A stretch of DNA of 33,335 nt from UBA7359 sp964523895 (GTDB taxonomy: Bacteria > Pseudomonadota > Gammaproteobacteria > Eutrophobiales > Eutrophobiaceae). The stretch spans positions 1-33,335 of the forward strand of contig CAZGBJ010000028.1 of assembly GCA_964523895.1 (NCBI GenBank). Reading direction: 5' to 3'. The position numbers and the translations under genes are program-made. The notes below the pieces were generated by a model. It worked only from the letters and a program-made list of their open reading frames with translations. It searched no databases and was not told where the DNA came from. The first letter of the stretch is position 1, and each line of letters starts with the position of its first letter. Below are positions 1-8,665 of the stretch, in pieces.

Positions 1-54
1 CCTATGTACTTGTATTAATGTGTTACCGATGTGGGTGTATCGTACCGTGGCCTT

Positions 55-110
55 TTTCTTCGTTAGTTCTTTTTGGCCATGCAAAAAGAAGTGACTCGCC
101 ATCAGGCGAA
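55..110. repeat. Palindromic intergenic element (two hairpins)
   Basis: Two adjacent perfect inverted repeats are visible. The first has arms TTCTTTTTG (67-75) and CAAAAAGAA (82-90) around a 6-base loop. The second has arms TCGCC (96-100) and GGCGA (105-109) around ATCA. There is no coding capacity. From memory, closely similar paired palindromes recur behind genes in many proteobacterial genomes; I could not check copy number here. It lies downstream of the dnaQ operon on the minus strand, so it may fold in the 3' end of that transcript, but there is no clean U-run after either stem. Confidence 0.5.
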
Positions 111-138
111 ACTAATAAAAATAATTATTAACGCAAAA

Positions 139-279
139 TTACTTGTGTTTCTTCAATAGTTCATTATGAACTTCTTTCCAACCTTTAGTCTTCATTTTTC
201 CTGCCTCATACAAAGCTAGTCGTCTATCTAGTTCCTTTTTTTGCCATTCTGGCAAAAGCAATTCTGAATTGACTTTCAT
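139..279 (-). CDS. Short antitoxin-like protein (addiction-module component family), 46 aa
   Basis: A 46-codon ORF starts 11 bases after the dnaQ stop. The product is hydrophilic and highly charged, with the pattern LPEWQKKELDRRLALYE followed by KGWKEVHNELLKKHK. This resembles the C-terminal half of the 'putative addiction module component' antitoxins (PF09720), which usually run about 70-80 residues and pair with a RelE/ParE-type toxin. An in-frame stop at 295-297 rules out a longer N-terminus. No toxin follows: the next 138 bases hold only a palindromic repeat. It is therefore an orphan or a shortened remnant. The family assignment is by eye, and it could equally be an unrelated small basic protein. 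Too few bases separate it from dnaQ for its own terminator, so co-transcription with dnaQ is likely. Confidence 0.4.
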   Translation of the reverse strand: MKVNSELLLPEWQKKELDRRLALYEAGKMKTKGWKEVHNELLKKHK

Positions 280-290
280 TACTTTAAATA

Positions 291-1007
291 TTACTCATGT
301 CCACTATCAACCCATACACACTTCCCGCCACTCTTCTCTCTTAATAACTCCAAATACTTTTCATGTGCAGCGAGTTCTTCTGCTGTTGGCTCAATAATCG
401 GCAATGGCTTGCGATTTTCATCGTTTAATCTCACGGCATTTTGTTCTGCGGCTTCTTGTTCTTCATGGGCGTCAAAACCTAATGTTTCCTGGCCGCCGGT
501 CATGGCCAGATAAACGTCAAGCAATATTTGTGCATCAAGTAATGCACCATGTAAGTCACGTTTTGAATTATCTATTTCATATCGTTTGCACAAAGCATCG
601 AGACTATTTTTTTGTCCGGGATGTTTTTCGCGCGCCATGGTTAAGGTATCAATAACAGTACAGTAGTGTTCTGTTTTGCCCCACTTTCTTCCAAGCTTTT
701 TTAATTCAGTATCGATAAAGCCAACATCAAAAGGTGCATTGTGAATAATGATTTCGCTATCACGAATAAAGTCGATGAATTCCTGTGCAACATCAGCAAA
801 ACGTGGTTTATCAGAAAGAAACTCTGTGCTGATACCGTGCACATTAAACGCACCATCATCTATTTCACGTTCAGGATTAATATATTGATGATAATGTTGG
901 TCAGTTTTACGTCGATTAATTAATTCGACACAACCGATTTCAATAATGCGATGACCTTGCTTAGGTTCAAGTCCAGTTGTTTCTGTATCGAGTATTATTT
1001 GTCTCAT
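291..1007 (-). CDS. dnaQ: DNA polymerase III epsilon subunit (3'-5' proofreading exonuclease)
   Basis: Proofreading subunit of the replicative polymerase, removing mispaired 3' nucleotides within the alpha-epsilon-theta core. The 238 residues compare with 243 in E. coli. DEDDh exonuclease residues are all in place: D7 and E9 in LDTETTG, D94 in NAPFDVGF, H153 and D158 in LHGALLDAQ. The C-terminal tail (residues 200-238) is the flexible linker plus the segment that in E. coli binds the alpha subunit PHP domain. It starts 9 bases after the rnhA stop, with an AAGGG ribosome-binding sequence in the gap, so it is the third gene of a methyltransferase-rnhA-dnaQ operon. In E. coli dnaQ and rnhA are divergent; here they are co-directional. 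Confidence 0.96.
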   Translation of the reverse strand: MRQIILDTETTGLEPKQGHRIIEIGCVELINRRKTDQHYHQYINPEREIDDGAFNVHGISTEFLSDKPRFADVAQEFIDFIRDSEIIIHNAPFDVGFIDTELKKLGRKWGKTEHYCTVIDTLTMAREKHPGQKNSLDALCKRYEIDNSKRDLHGALLDAQILLDVYLAMTGGQETLGFDAHEEQEAAEQNAVRLNDENRKPLPIIEPTAEELAAHEKYLELLREKSGGKCVWVDSGHE

Positions 1008-1016
1008 TCGTAACCC

Positions 1017-1457
1017 TTAACTTTGTAACTCATCGATGGCTTTATTAGCGAGTGCGTCAACACGTTCATTCTCATCATGGCCGCTATGGCCTTTCACCCA
1101 TTGCCACTCTATTTGATGTGATTGGCAAGCTTCATCCAAACGTTGCCAGAGATCCTGATTTTTTACCGATTTTTTTGCTGCTGTTTTCCAGTTTCGTTTT
1201 TTCCAGCCTTCCATCCATTCGGTAATTCCTTTCATGACATATTGCGAATCAGTAGTAAGAACAACGTCACAATTTCGTGTTAAAGACTCAAGCCCCATAA
1301 TAGCGCCCATGAGTTCCATACGATTATTAGTCGTCTCTTCCTCGGCACCATACAGTTCTTTTTCTGTGCCATTGTATTTTAACAGGGTTCCCCATCCGCC
1401 CGGGCCCGGGTTTCCACGGCAAGCGCCGTCGGAATAGATATGTATTTTTTCAGTCAT
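1017..1457 (-). CDS. rnhA: Ribonuclease HI
   Basis: Degrades the RNA strand of RNA-DNA hybrids, such as R-loops and replication primers. The 146-residue product keeps the full catalytic set at the same numbers as the E. coli enzyme: D10 (IYSDGACRGNPG), E48 (NNRMELMGA), D70 (LTTDSQYV), H124 (VKGHSG) and D134 (ERVDALA). The basic handle region (WKKRNWKTAAKK, residues 85-96) that grips the hybrid is present. It sits between the methyltransferase gene (8-base gap) and dnaQ (9-base gap) and is presumably co-transcribed with both. Nothing unusual is seen. Confidence 0.97.
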   Translation of the reverse strand: MTEKIHIYSDGACRGNPGPGGWGTLLKYNGTEKELYGAEEETTNNRMELMGAIMGLESLTRNCDVVLTTDSQYVMKGITEWMEGWKKRNWKTAAKKSVKNQDLWQRLDEACQSHQIEWQWVKGHSGHDENERVDALANKAIDELQS

Positions 1458-1465
1458 TATTATTT

Positions 1466-2215
1466 TTAACTACGAGTTGTCGGTTCTGCTACACCCGATC
1501 CAATCATATTTCGTTTTGCTCGCCACTGCATCTTGATCGGGTTTACAGGCACGACACGCTTTTTCGCAACAACAACATACAAACCACCAAATATTGGCCA
1601 GCAATATCGACCGAAACGTTCTAATGGCATTAATTTTTTTAGAAACTTTTGATTTCGTAGTGGTGGCGAGAAGAAAAAGCATTTTGTTTTCTCAACTTCA
1701 AAATCCAGCAAGGATAACCAGTCTTTTATTTTCGGAATTGATATTAGTCGTCCACTCCACGGCATCTCGCCCCACCAACAAAGAAATAAATGCCACACTC
1801 CCCAAAAACTGAGTGGATTAATACCAATAATAACAACACGGCCATCTCCAATAAGTACGCGTTCCATTTCACGTAATAATTTATGTACGTCTTTTGAATA
1901 TTCGAGAATATGCGGCAAAACAATCACATCAATACTATCTGCGGCTACCGGTAAGTCTTCGGCACTGGTATGAACTGCCTTTAAATCTTTTTGTACTTCA
2001 GCATTATCAAGAAAGAGAATGGTTTTATCGGCAATACGTGATGACCTTAAGTAATTTGATTCTGCCGAATAACCATATTGCAAAATATGATAGCCAAACA
2101 TATCAGGCAAGATCTCTTGCATCTGTTCTTCTTCTGCTGCAAACACGCGTTGTCCTAACGGGCTGGCAAACCAGCCTGAGAATTTTTCTCTTAAGGTTTT
2201 ATTATCAGTACTCAT
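1466..2215 (-). CDS. yafS: Class I SAM-dependent methyltransferase, YafS-like
   Basis: A 249-residue protein with a Methyltransf_11-type fold. Residues around VAADSIDVIVLPHILEYSKD form the post-II/motif region, and LLREMERVLIGDGRVVIIGINP is the typical strand-5 region. The N-terminal GxGxG loop is weak: the SAM-binding strand appears to be KTILFLDNAEVQKDLKAV. The tail (QWRAKRNMIGS) is basic. The assignment as YafS rests heavily on context, because E. coli has the same block gloB-yafS-rnhA-dnaQ. The substrate is unknown. It is the first gene of the minus-strand operon, and its start lies 34 bases from the divergent gloB start, so the two share a very compact promoter region. Confidence 0.75.
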   Translation of the reverse strand: MSTDNKTLREKFSGWFASPLGQRVFAAEEEQMQEILPDMFGYHILQYGYSAESNYLRSSRIADKTILFLDNAEVQKDLKAVHTSAEDLPVAADSIDVIVLPHILEYSKDVHKLLREMERVLIGDGRVVIIGINPLSFWGVWHLFLCWWGEMPWSGRLISIPKIKDWLSLLDFEVEKTKCFFFSPPLRNQKFLKKLMPLERFGRYCWPIFGGLYVVVAKKRVVPVNPIKMQWRAKRNMIGSGVAEPTTRS

Positions 2216-2249
2216 ATTTTTAGCATATTGACTCTGGTAGCATTAAAGC

Positions 2250-3020
2250 ATGCTAGAGATCATACCCCTACCTGCACTAAAGGATAACTATATCTGGTTG
2301 CTGAAAAACAAGGCAAGCAATCATGTCGCAATTGTCGACCCGAGTGAGGCTAAACCTGTTTTAGAATTAATTGAATCAGAAGGTTTAATCCCGATTGCAC
2401 TTCTTATTACACACCATCATTGGGATCATGTTGGCGGCATTACTGAAATCACAGAAAAACACGATATCCCCGTTTATACACCAAAAACGGAATCCGTCGC
2501 AGGCAGCACTAATCCGGTCGGTGAAGCTGATATTGTTTTTTTATCGGAACTGGATTTAGAGCTAAGTATTCTGGATGTCCCCGGGCATACTTCCGGTGCC
2601 GTCGCTTATTATACTGAAGGCATGGTATTTAGCGGCGATACACTGTTTACAGCCGGTTGTGGTCGCATGTTTGAAGGGACACCACCACAGATGCATACTT
2701 CATTATCGAAATTCAAGTCCTTGCCTGACGATACGCTGCTGTATTGTGGACATGAATATACCGTGTCAAATTTGCTATTTGCAGCGGCTGTTGAGCCAGA
2801 AAACAAGGCCATTCAGCAACGTTTAATTGAGGCAAAACAGCTTAGAAACAAAAATCTGCCTACTGTACCGGCAACACTGGAAATAGAGAAAGAAACCAAT
2901 CCTTTTCTTCGCTGTGAGCAAGTGAGTGTTATTACTGCAGCAAGCCAACATTCAGGCAAAAAACAGAATGAACCTCACAAAGTTTTTGCTGAAATAAGGC
3001 ACTGGAAAGACAACTTCTAA
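2250..3020 (+). CDS. gloB: Hydroxyacylglutathione hydrolase (glyoxalase II)
   Basis: Hydrolyses S-D-lactoylglutathione to D-lactate and glutathione, the second step of methylglyoxal detoxification in the cytoplasm. The 256-residue metallo-beta-lactamase-fold protein has the dinuclear metal motif THHHWDH (H55, H57, D59, H60), then H113 in GHTSG, D130 in FSGDTLF and H168 in CGHEY. The C-terminal HAGH substrate domain (about 172-256) carries the expected NPFLR segment and basic KK residues near the end. It is divergent from the yafS-like gene. Its presence implies that the organism makes glutathione. Confidence 0.96.
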   Translation: MLEIIPLPALKDNYIWLLKNKASNHVAIVDPSEAKPVLELIESEGLIPIALLITHHHWDHVGGITEITEKHDIPVYTPKTESVAGSTNPVGEADIVFLSELDLELSILDVPGHTSGAVAYYTEGMVFSGDTLFTAGCGRMFEGTPPQMHTSLSKFKSLPDDTLLYCGHEYTVSNLLFAAAVEPENKAIQQRLIEAKQLRNKNLPTVPATLEIEKETNPFLRCEQVSVITAASQHSGKKQNEPHKVFAEIRHWKDNF

Positions 3021-3072
3021 CATTAGCAATAAATTACTTGACCAGAAGACGTCTGATCCCTAGGATTCCGCC

Positions 3073-4692
3073 ATGCATATGACTCGTAAAGCAATTATTT
3101 GCTTTGTGCCACTAGTAATAAGTGGCTGTAATTTAACCTCCACACGACCAGCTCAAGTCGAAGCGACTCCGACCGTAGAACACCAGCAACTTGCGCTCAG
3201 TTCACAACTGTCGAAACCGACTCCAGGCATTGATGTTGCCGATGATCTTAATAAAGTCGCGAAACAGGAAAACTATGCCGATATTTGGCCTTTATTAAGA
3301 GATAGTCTGGAGCTTGACAGACATACGAATAAACGTAGCGTAAAACAAAAAATAGCCTGGTTTGCCCGTAACCAGGAATACATTAATCGCGTTGCTGAGC
3401 GTGCTGAACCTTATCTGTATCACATCATCACGAAACTAAAAGAACGTAATATGCCACTTGATATCGCGTTATTACCTGTTGTTGAAAGTGCCTATCAACC
3501 CTTTGCCTATTCACCGGCACGTGCTTCCGGTATCTGGCAGTTTATTCCCGCTACAGGCAAACGTTTTGGTTTAAAACAAAACTGGTGGTATGACGGTCGG
3601 CGCGACATTGTTGCCGCAACCGATGCAGCTTTGGATTATCTTGAAAACTTGCACAAACGATTTAACGGCAATTGGTTTCATGCACTTGCTGCTTACAACT
3701 CTGGCGAAGGTAATGTTGAACGTGCGATTAGAAAGAATAAAGCTAAAGGCAAGAAAACGGATTTTTGGTCTTTACGTTTACCTCGCGAAACTCGAAACTA
3801 CGTGCCTAGTTTATTAGCCATTGCTGAAGTACTGAAACATAGCGATAAACATAAAATAAAATTCAAAACGATTGCCAATAAACCTTATTTCGAAAGTATT
3901 GATATTGGGAGCCAGATTGATTTATCTACAGTCTCGAAATTATCCGGTTTATCGATTGACGAGGTTTATACCCTGAATCCCGGCTTTAATCGTTGGGCAA
4001 CTGATCCTAAGGGACCACATCGAATACTTATGCCTGTGGCTAAAGCGGCAGACTTTAAACAAAAAATTGCAGCATTACCTAAATCTGAACGTATCAAATG
4101 GCAAAAGCATGTAATACGTAAGGGTGAATCATTAGGTGTTATTGCCAATCGCTATCTTACGAGTGTATCTGCACTAAAAGAAGTCAATCGTTTAAAGAGT
4201 AGCAGAATTCGAGCAGGTCGTTCTTTGCTTATCCCAACCGCAAAAGAATCGAAAAAATATTATTCCTTAAGTGCAGATGCAAGAAAATTTAAAGGTCTTA
4301 AAACGACAGGTGATGGCAAACGTTATATCTATAGCGTAAAACGTGGTGATAATCTTTGGGATATCGGTCGTCATTATGGCATTAGTGTCAGTCAACTTAC
4401 CCGATGGAATGGCATCTCAAAAAGAAGTTTATTACGACCGGGGCAAAAATTAACTGTCTGGGTTAAAGATGATGAAAATAATAATAAAGCTACTCTTATA
4501 AAAACCGTTGCTAAAGACACGTCAACAAAAGCGGGGGCTTATATTGTTCAACAAGGAGATTCACTCTGGCTGATCGCCAGAAAATTTGATATCCATGTTA
4601 AAGATTTACTTAAATGGAACAATCTAAAGAAGAGCAAACATTTACAACCAGGGCAAAGTTTAATCGTTCAGCAAACCATAGCGGGAGCCTGA
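3073..4692 (+). CDS. mltD: Membrane-bound lytic murein transglycosylase D, with LysM repeats
   Basis: Cleaves peptidoglycan glycan strands to 1,6-anhydro ends at the inner face of the outer membrane. A lipoprotein signal is visible: a basic start, a hydrophobic stretch, then ISGC with Cys19 as the lipidation site. The SLT domain spans about 120-250, with catalytic E138 in VVESAY and the family motif ASGIWQFIPATG (151-162) and AAYNSGEGNV. Three clear LysM repeats follow, at about 346-388, 419-463 and 489-533. A degenerate LysM-like stretch lies at about 272-321 (TVSKLSGLSIDEVYTLNPG). The length of 539 residues is somewhat longer than E. coli MltD because of the extra LysM. ATG 3073 and 3079 are both possible starts. 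It may be co-transcribed with gloB (52-base gap). Confidence 0.94.
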   Translation: MHMTRKAIICFVPLVISGCNLTSTRPAQVEATPTVEHQQLALSSQLSKPTPGIDVADDLNKVAKQENYADIWPLLRDSLELDRHTNKRSVKQKIAWFARNQEYINRVAERAEPYLYHIITKLKERNMPLDIALLPVVESAYQPFAYSPARASGIWQFIPATGKRFGLKQNWWYDGRRDIVAATDAALDYLENLHKRFNGNWFHALAAYNSGEGNVERAIRKNKAKGKKTDFWSLRLPRETRNYVPSLLAIAEVLKHSDKHKIKFKTIANKPYFESIDIGSQIDLSTVSKLSGLSIDEVYTLNPGFNRWATDPKGPHRILMPVAKAADFKQKIAALPKSERIKWQKHVIRKGESLGVIANRYLTSVSALKEVNRLKSSRIRAGRSLLIPTAKESKKYYSLSADARKFKGLKTTGDGKRYIYSVKRGDNLWDIGRHYGISVSQLTRWNGISKRSLLRPGQKLTVWVKDDENNNKATLIKTVAKDTSTKAGAYIVQQGDSLWLIARKFDIHVKDLLKWNNLKKSKHLQPGQSLIVQQTIAGA

Positions 4693-4726
4693 TACCAATA
4701 TAACAGCAGGAAATTGTCTGTACTAA

Positions 4727-4752
4727 TCGTTAGAAATTCAAGAATCTAACGA
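4727..4752 (+). terminator. Hairpin behind mltD, possible weak terminator
   Basis: Perfect 8-base stem TCGTTAGA / TCTAACGA with a 10-base loop, followed by AATTCTTTTCC. The stem is AT-rich and the U-run is interrupted, so it may attenuate rather than stop transcription into aas 23 bases further on. Confidence 0.3.
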
Positions 4753-4775
4753 ATTCTTTTCCATATTTACGTACA

Positions 4776-7001
4776 ATGGCATCCATGGTCTATCTACTAA
4801 AATTATTTCTTCGTCTATTGCTTCGTCTGTTATATGGCGTCGAAGTCAGCGGCATGGAAAACTACCAAAAGGCCGGTGATCGCGTCTTAATCATTGCCAA
4901 CCATACCTCACTACTGGATGGTGTTCTGCTGTATGCCTGGCTACCGGAAACACCTACTTTCGCAATCAACACTCAAATAGCAGCTATAAAGATATTTAAA
5001 CCCTTATTATCTTTTGTAGAACTATTTGAAATGGATCCAGGCAATCCCCTTTCGGTCAAGGCCATGATCAAATTTCTCAAACAAGATAGAAAGGCCGTCA
5101 TTTTCCCTGAAGGACGAATAACTATAACCGGCTCCTTGATGAAAGTTTATGAGGGACCCGGATTAATAGCAGATAAAAGTGATGCCATGATACTGCCGAT
5201 ATCAATAGAAGGTGCACAGTATAGTCGCCTCTCGTATATGAAAGGTCGTGAGATAGTATTCTGGTTCCCAAAAGTAACCATGACTGTGCTTCCTCCAGAA
5301 AAATTAAATATTCCTTCCCATCATAGCGGTCATGAACGCAGGAAAACGGCGGCGACACAACTGCAAGAATTGATGTATAAAATAATTTATTCCAGTGTTA
5401 ACCAGCATTCAACATTGTACCTGGCATTGATCGAGTCCAGTCATCGTTTTGGCAAGAAAAAAGAAATTATTGAAGATATCAATCGGGAAAAACTGGCTTA
5501 TAAGGATTTAATTCTACGTAGTATCTTGCTCAGCCGCCTGATAAAAAAACAGACACAGGCCGGAGAACATGTTGGCATCATGCTACCCAATGTTAATGCT
5601 ACACCTACGGTCTTTTTTGCACTGCAATTTATTGGTCGCATTCCGGCAATGTTGAATTTTTCTGCTGGCACACTTGCAATGACTCGTGCTTGTGAAACAG
5701 CGCAGATTAAAATCATCTACACATCAAGACGCTTTATAGAAAATGCTCATTTGGAAGAATTGGCAAACGATCTTGAAAAAAATTATACCGTCATTTATCT
5801 GGAAGATCTGAAACAGGATATAAGCATAATAAATAAGCTCAATGCATTGTATATGTCCAGAAATCCGGCAAAGTATTATGCCCGTCAAAATTTAAATACA
5901 AATCCAGATACCCCGGCGATTATCTTATTTACCTCAGGCTCTGAAGGTCATCCAAAAGGTGTTGTTCTCTCACATAGAAACCTGTTATCAAATTTTGCCC
6001 AGACACTTTGCCATATCAATTTCAAACCATCTGATTGTATATTTAACTGCTTACCTTTGTTTCATTCATTCGGTCTCAACGCTGGATGCTTAATGCCCTT
6101 GTATGCTGGAGGTAAGATCTTTCTCTATCCAAGCCCACTACACTATCGTGTTATTCCAGATCTGGTTTATCAATTGGGTGCGACCATATTGTTCGGTACT
6201 AATACATTTATAAAAGCTTATGCGCGTTATGCTCACCCCTATGACTTTATTTCATTGCGATATATCGTGGCAGGCGCTGAAAAATTACATGATGACACAG
6301 TCAACACCTGGATAAACAAATTTGGTCTTCGTGTTCTGCAAGGTTACGGCGTTACTGAAACCAGCCCGGTTATTTCGGTAAATAATGAGTTGATATACAA
6401 ACCTGGCACCGTTGGTCGAATCATAACTGATATGGAATGTTATATTAAACCGGTTGATGGTATTGATCGTGGGGGCAATCTGATCGTTAGCGGTCCTAAT
6501 ATCATGCTAGGCTATTTACTACACGATCAACCTGGACAACTACAACCACCATCCACTGAACGTGGTGCTGGTTGGTACGATACCGGCGATATTGCCGACA
6601 TTGATGATGAAGGCTATATCACTATTCTGGGTCGCGCTAAACGTTTTGCGAAGATCGGTGGTGAAATGGTCTCCCTCACTGCGGTAGAAGAGCTGGCGAT
6701 GCTCACCTGGCCAAATATTAATCATGCTGCTGTTGCTATATTCGATGAACGTAAAGGTGAAAAAATCATTCTTGTCACTGAAAACAAAGCCGCTGAACGG
6801 AAAGAATTACAAATAACCTGCAAGAGCAAACAAATGGGTGAATTAACTATCCCGAAAAAAATAATGATAGTCGATAGTATCCCTGTATTAGGTACGGGAA
6901 AAACTGATTATATTAATTTGACCAAGCTGGTTGAATCAGAATTCGTAGATAATGGCTGGATGAATAAACTCGGTAATCTGGTTAGTCACGAGTCCACATA
7001 A
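4776..7001 (+). CDS. aas: Bifunctional 2-acylglycerophosphoethanolamine acyltransferase / acyl-ACP synthetase
   Basis: Repairs lysophospholipid: the C-terminal domain activates a fatty acid with ATP onto ACP, and the N-terminal domain transfers it to 2-acyl-GPE at the inner membrane. The 741 residues compare with 719 in E. coli Aas. The N-terminal PlsC-type domain has a hydrophobic leader (4-20), the HX4D motif at H43-D48 (NHTSLLDG), and PEGR at 111-114. From about residue 225 an AMP-binding domain follows, with the P-loop LFTSGSEGHPKG (384-395), the motif GYGVTETSP, and the adenylate motif WYDTGDIADIDDEG then GRAKRFAKIGGEMVS. No LplT transporter gene or fused MFS domain is present, unlike in E. 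coli. The first ATG is taken as the start; no strong ribosome-binding sequence decides it. Confidence 0.9.
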   Translation: MASMVYLLKLFLRLLLRLLYGVEVSGMENYQKAGDRVLIIANHTSLLDGVLLYAWLPETPTFAINTQIAAIKIFKPLLSFVELFEMDPGNPLSVKAMIKFLKQDRKAVIFPEGRITITGSLMKVYEGPGLIADKSDAMILPISIEGAQYSRLSYMKGREIVFWFPKVTMTVLPPEKLNIPSHHSGHERRKTAATQLQELMYKIIYSSVNQHSTLYLALIESSHRFGKKKEIIEDINREKLAYKDLILRSILLSRLIKKQTQAGEHVGIMLPNVNATPTVFFALQFIGRIPAMLNFSAGTLAMTRACETAQIKIIYTSRRFIENAHLEELANDLEKNYTVIYLEDLKQDISIINKLNALYMSRNPAKYYARQNLNTNPDTPAIILFTSGSEGHPKGVVLSHRNLLSNFAQTLCHINFKPSDCIFNCLPLFHSFGLNAGCLMPLYAGGKIFLYPSPLHYRVIPDLVYQLGATILFGTNTFIKAYARYAHPYDFISLRYIVAGAEKLHDDTVNTWINKFGLRVLQGYGVTETSPVISVNNELIYKPGTVGRIITDMECYIKPVDGIDRGGNLIVSGPNIMLGYLLHDQPGQLQPPSTERGAGWYDTGDIADIDDEGYITILGRAKRFAKIGGEMVSLTAVEELAMLTWPNINHAAVAIFDERKGEKIILVTENKAAERKELQITCKSKQMGELTIPKKIMIVDSIPVLGTGKTDYINLTKLVESEFVDNGWMNKLGNLVSHEST

Positions 7002-7013
7002 AGAAAATTGTAA

Positions 7014-7487
7014 CTACTGAGCAACGCCATTCTCAATGGCAGCAATAATTGTATTCTCAACTTCCCATAAAATCTCTTCAGCAGCACTGCCTTCCGCGGT
7101 CAGTGTTAATTTTTTAAACAAAACCGTACTTTGCCCTTCTTTATACATCACCGTAATTGTCAATGGGCATAACGCCATCAATTTCGGTGCAAGATTCATT
7201 ACCTGATTGGCATAATAAGCATTACATACCACCATCGTTTTAACCATTTCGAACTTATTCTTGTTATATTCATCGCCCCAACGTTCAGCATTACGCGCCA
7301 GATTTTTACCTATATTCGCTTCGAATATGACATAAAAACGCGATTCTTCCAGAGACTTGTATACCGACTGATAAACTTCTTCACCCGGTTTTTCAACGCT
7401 AATAGAAAAAATATCCTGCAACTCTTCTGCAGCATTAACTACAGAAGCTGTAAAAAGAATTAACAAAAACAGTATTTGTTTAATCAT
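7014..7487 (-). CDS. Secreted DUF302-family protein
   Basis: A 157-residue protein with a clear Sec signal peptide (residues 1-19, hydrophobic core LFLLILFTASVV, cleavage near NAA-EE). The mature part has the DUF302 pattern: an N-terminal EVYQSVYKSLEESRFYVIFE strand-helix, then VKTMVVCNAYYANQVMNLAPKLMALCPLTITV. Two cysteines (in VVCNAYY and LCPLT) could pair or bind a ligand. No function is established for the family. It follows greB by 13 bases on the same strand and ends convergently 12 bases from aas, so it is the last gene of the tag-greB-DUF302 run. Confidence 0.7.
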   Translation of the reverse strand: MIKQILFLLILFTASVVNAAEELQDIFSISVEKPGEEVYQSVYKSLEESRFYVIFEANIGKNLARNAERWGDEYNKNKFEMVKTMVVCNAYYANQVMNLAPKLMALCPLTITVMYKEGQSTVLFKKLTLTAEGSAAEEILWEVENTIIAAIENGVAQ

Positions 7488-7500
7488 TTAATGACTTCTC

Positions 7501-7995
7501 CTAATTTTTATATTCAATATTAGTAACAAATAAAGCGTGTTTTGTTCCCAATTTTTCAAGAATGATTTCATCATCACACATTTTACCTAATAGCAGTTTA
7601 GCCAACGGTGAATCAACCGTAATGAATTGTTCATCTTGATCAAATTCATCGGCACCAACAATACGATGGAGCGATTCCTTTCCCTCTTTATCTTCCAGCG
7701 TCACCCATGCGCCAAAAAAAATACGTTGTTTATCCTCGACTTCTATAACAACAGTTAAGTTCGGCATTCTTCGTTGTAAATAGCCAAGACGAGAATCAAT
7801 TTCGCGTAATTGTTTTTTACGATAGATATATTCAGCATTCTCTGAACGATCACCCTCCGCTGCTGCTGCTGTCACTGCTTTCGCGACTTCATTGCGTTTA
7901 GTCCAAAGCTCTGCCGTTTCCTGCTCAAGTTTCTTATAACCTTCCGGCGTAATATACGGCGCAGATTTTGGTGCAGGTGCTCGCCAACGTCCCAT
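7501..7995 (-). CDS. greB: Transcription elongation factor GreB
   Basis: Stimulates RNA polymerase to cleave the extruded 3' end of backtracked transcripts. The 164 residues compare with 158 in E. coli; the first 13 residues are a short extra N-terminus. The coiled coil carries the acidic tip DRSENAEYIYRKKQLREIDSR (residues about 49-69), which supplies the catalytic metal-binding acids. The C-terminal FKBP-like domain has FFGAWVTLED, RIVGADEFD and DSPLAKLLLGK, which favour GreB over GreA. The start codon lies 1 base after the stop of the glycosylase gene, so the two are translationally coupled. Confidence 0.94.
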   Translation of the reverse strand: MGRWRAPAPKSAPYITPEGYKKLEQETAELWTKRNEVAKAVTAAAAEGDRSENAEYIYRKKQLREIDSRLGYLQRRMPNLTVVIEVEDKQRIFFGAWVTLEDKEGKESLHRIVGADEFDQDEQFITVDSPLAKLLLGKMCDDEIILEKLGTKHALFVTNIEYKN

Positions 7996-7996
7996 A

Positions 7997-8665
7997 TTAA
8001 TCCACCGACAGTGCTAAAATCATACTGATCTGACAATAAGCTCTGCCGCTTTCAGCATGCCATTCATTCATACAATTTTGAACATGTTGTTTCTGTTTTT
8101 TATTCTTAGGCACTTCGTCTATTGCTCCCCAAGCCATCATCGCTCTAATGACATCTCCCGTTAATAAAAAAGAATCTTTTTTAACCCGTCGTAAAAAATA
8201 AGGACCAGAAGCACCGCCTAATTGTTTAAATTGTTTTTTTAAGACATCCCAAAAGGCAACAATATTATCAGAAGGCCATTCAGCAAGTATATTGACAAAA
8301 CCATCCTGCTCTACATTCATGTCATATATCGCCTGCGCGTTATAGCGCACACTTTGTATCTTGCCCCAGTGACGAACGATTCGTTTTTCATTCATTAAAG
8401 CTTCCAACTGTTCATTGCTCATCATACGCACAACGTCGACATCAAATTGATGAAACACTTCTTCAAAAGCAGGCCATTTATTATCAATCATTTTACGATT
8501 TAAACCTGCCTGAAAAATACGGCAAGTCATATTCGACAAGCAAAAAGCATCGCTTAGTTTCTTAAGTTGTTTAATAGTGCGTGATTTAGGTAAAATATTC
8601 TCAACTGCTTTCTCTCCATCACAACGGTCAACTGCTTTTTCGTATATTGATTCAAATGATTTCAT
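7997..8665 (-). CDS. DNA-3-methyladenine glycosylase I family protein
   Basis: A 222-residue HhH-GPD-like protein resembling Tag: WPAFEEVFHQFDVDVVRMMSNEQ, then the family pattern LMNEKRIVRHWGKIQSVRYNA (90-110), and a C-terminal GAIDEVP/CMNEWHAESGRAYCQ. Tag removes 3-methyladenine from DNA. The protein differs from E. coli Tag at the N-terminus: the usual opening with an early zinc cysteine and the HDxEWG substrate-pocket motif is replaced by unrelated sequence (residues 1-60). The residual C198/H203/C211 cluster near the end could be what is left of a metal site. Activity is therefore uncertain. It is the first gene of a run with greB and the DUF302 gene. Confidence 0.72.
   Translation of the reverse strand: MKSFESIYEKAVDRCDGEKAVENILPKSRTIKQLKKLSDAFCLSNMTCRIFQAGLNRKMIDNKWPAFEEVFHQFDVDVVRMMSNEQLEALMNEKRIVRHWGKIQSVRYNAQAIYDMNVEQDGFVNILAEWPSDNIVAFWDVLKKQFKQLGGASGPYFLRRVKKDSFLLTGDVIRAMMAWGAIDEVPKNKKQKQHVQNCMNEWHAESGRAYCQISMILALSVD

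Noticed and set aside
1..138. RelE/ParE toxin gene next to the antitoxin-like ORF
   Set aside because: No open frame of useful length; only palindromic repeats are present up to the window edge.
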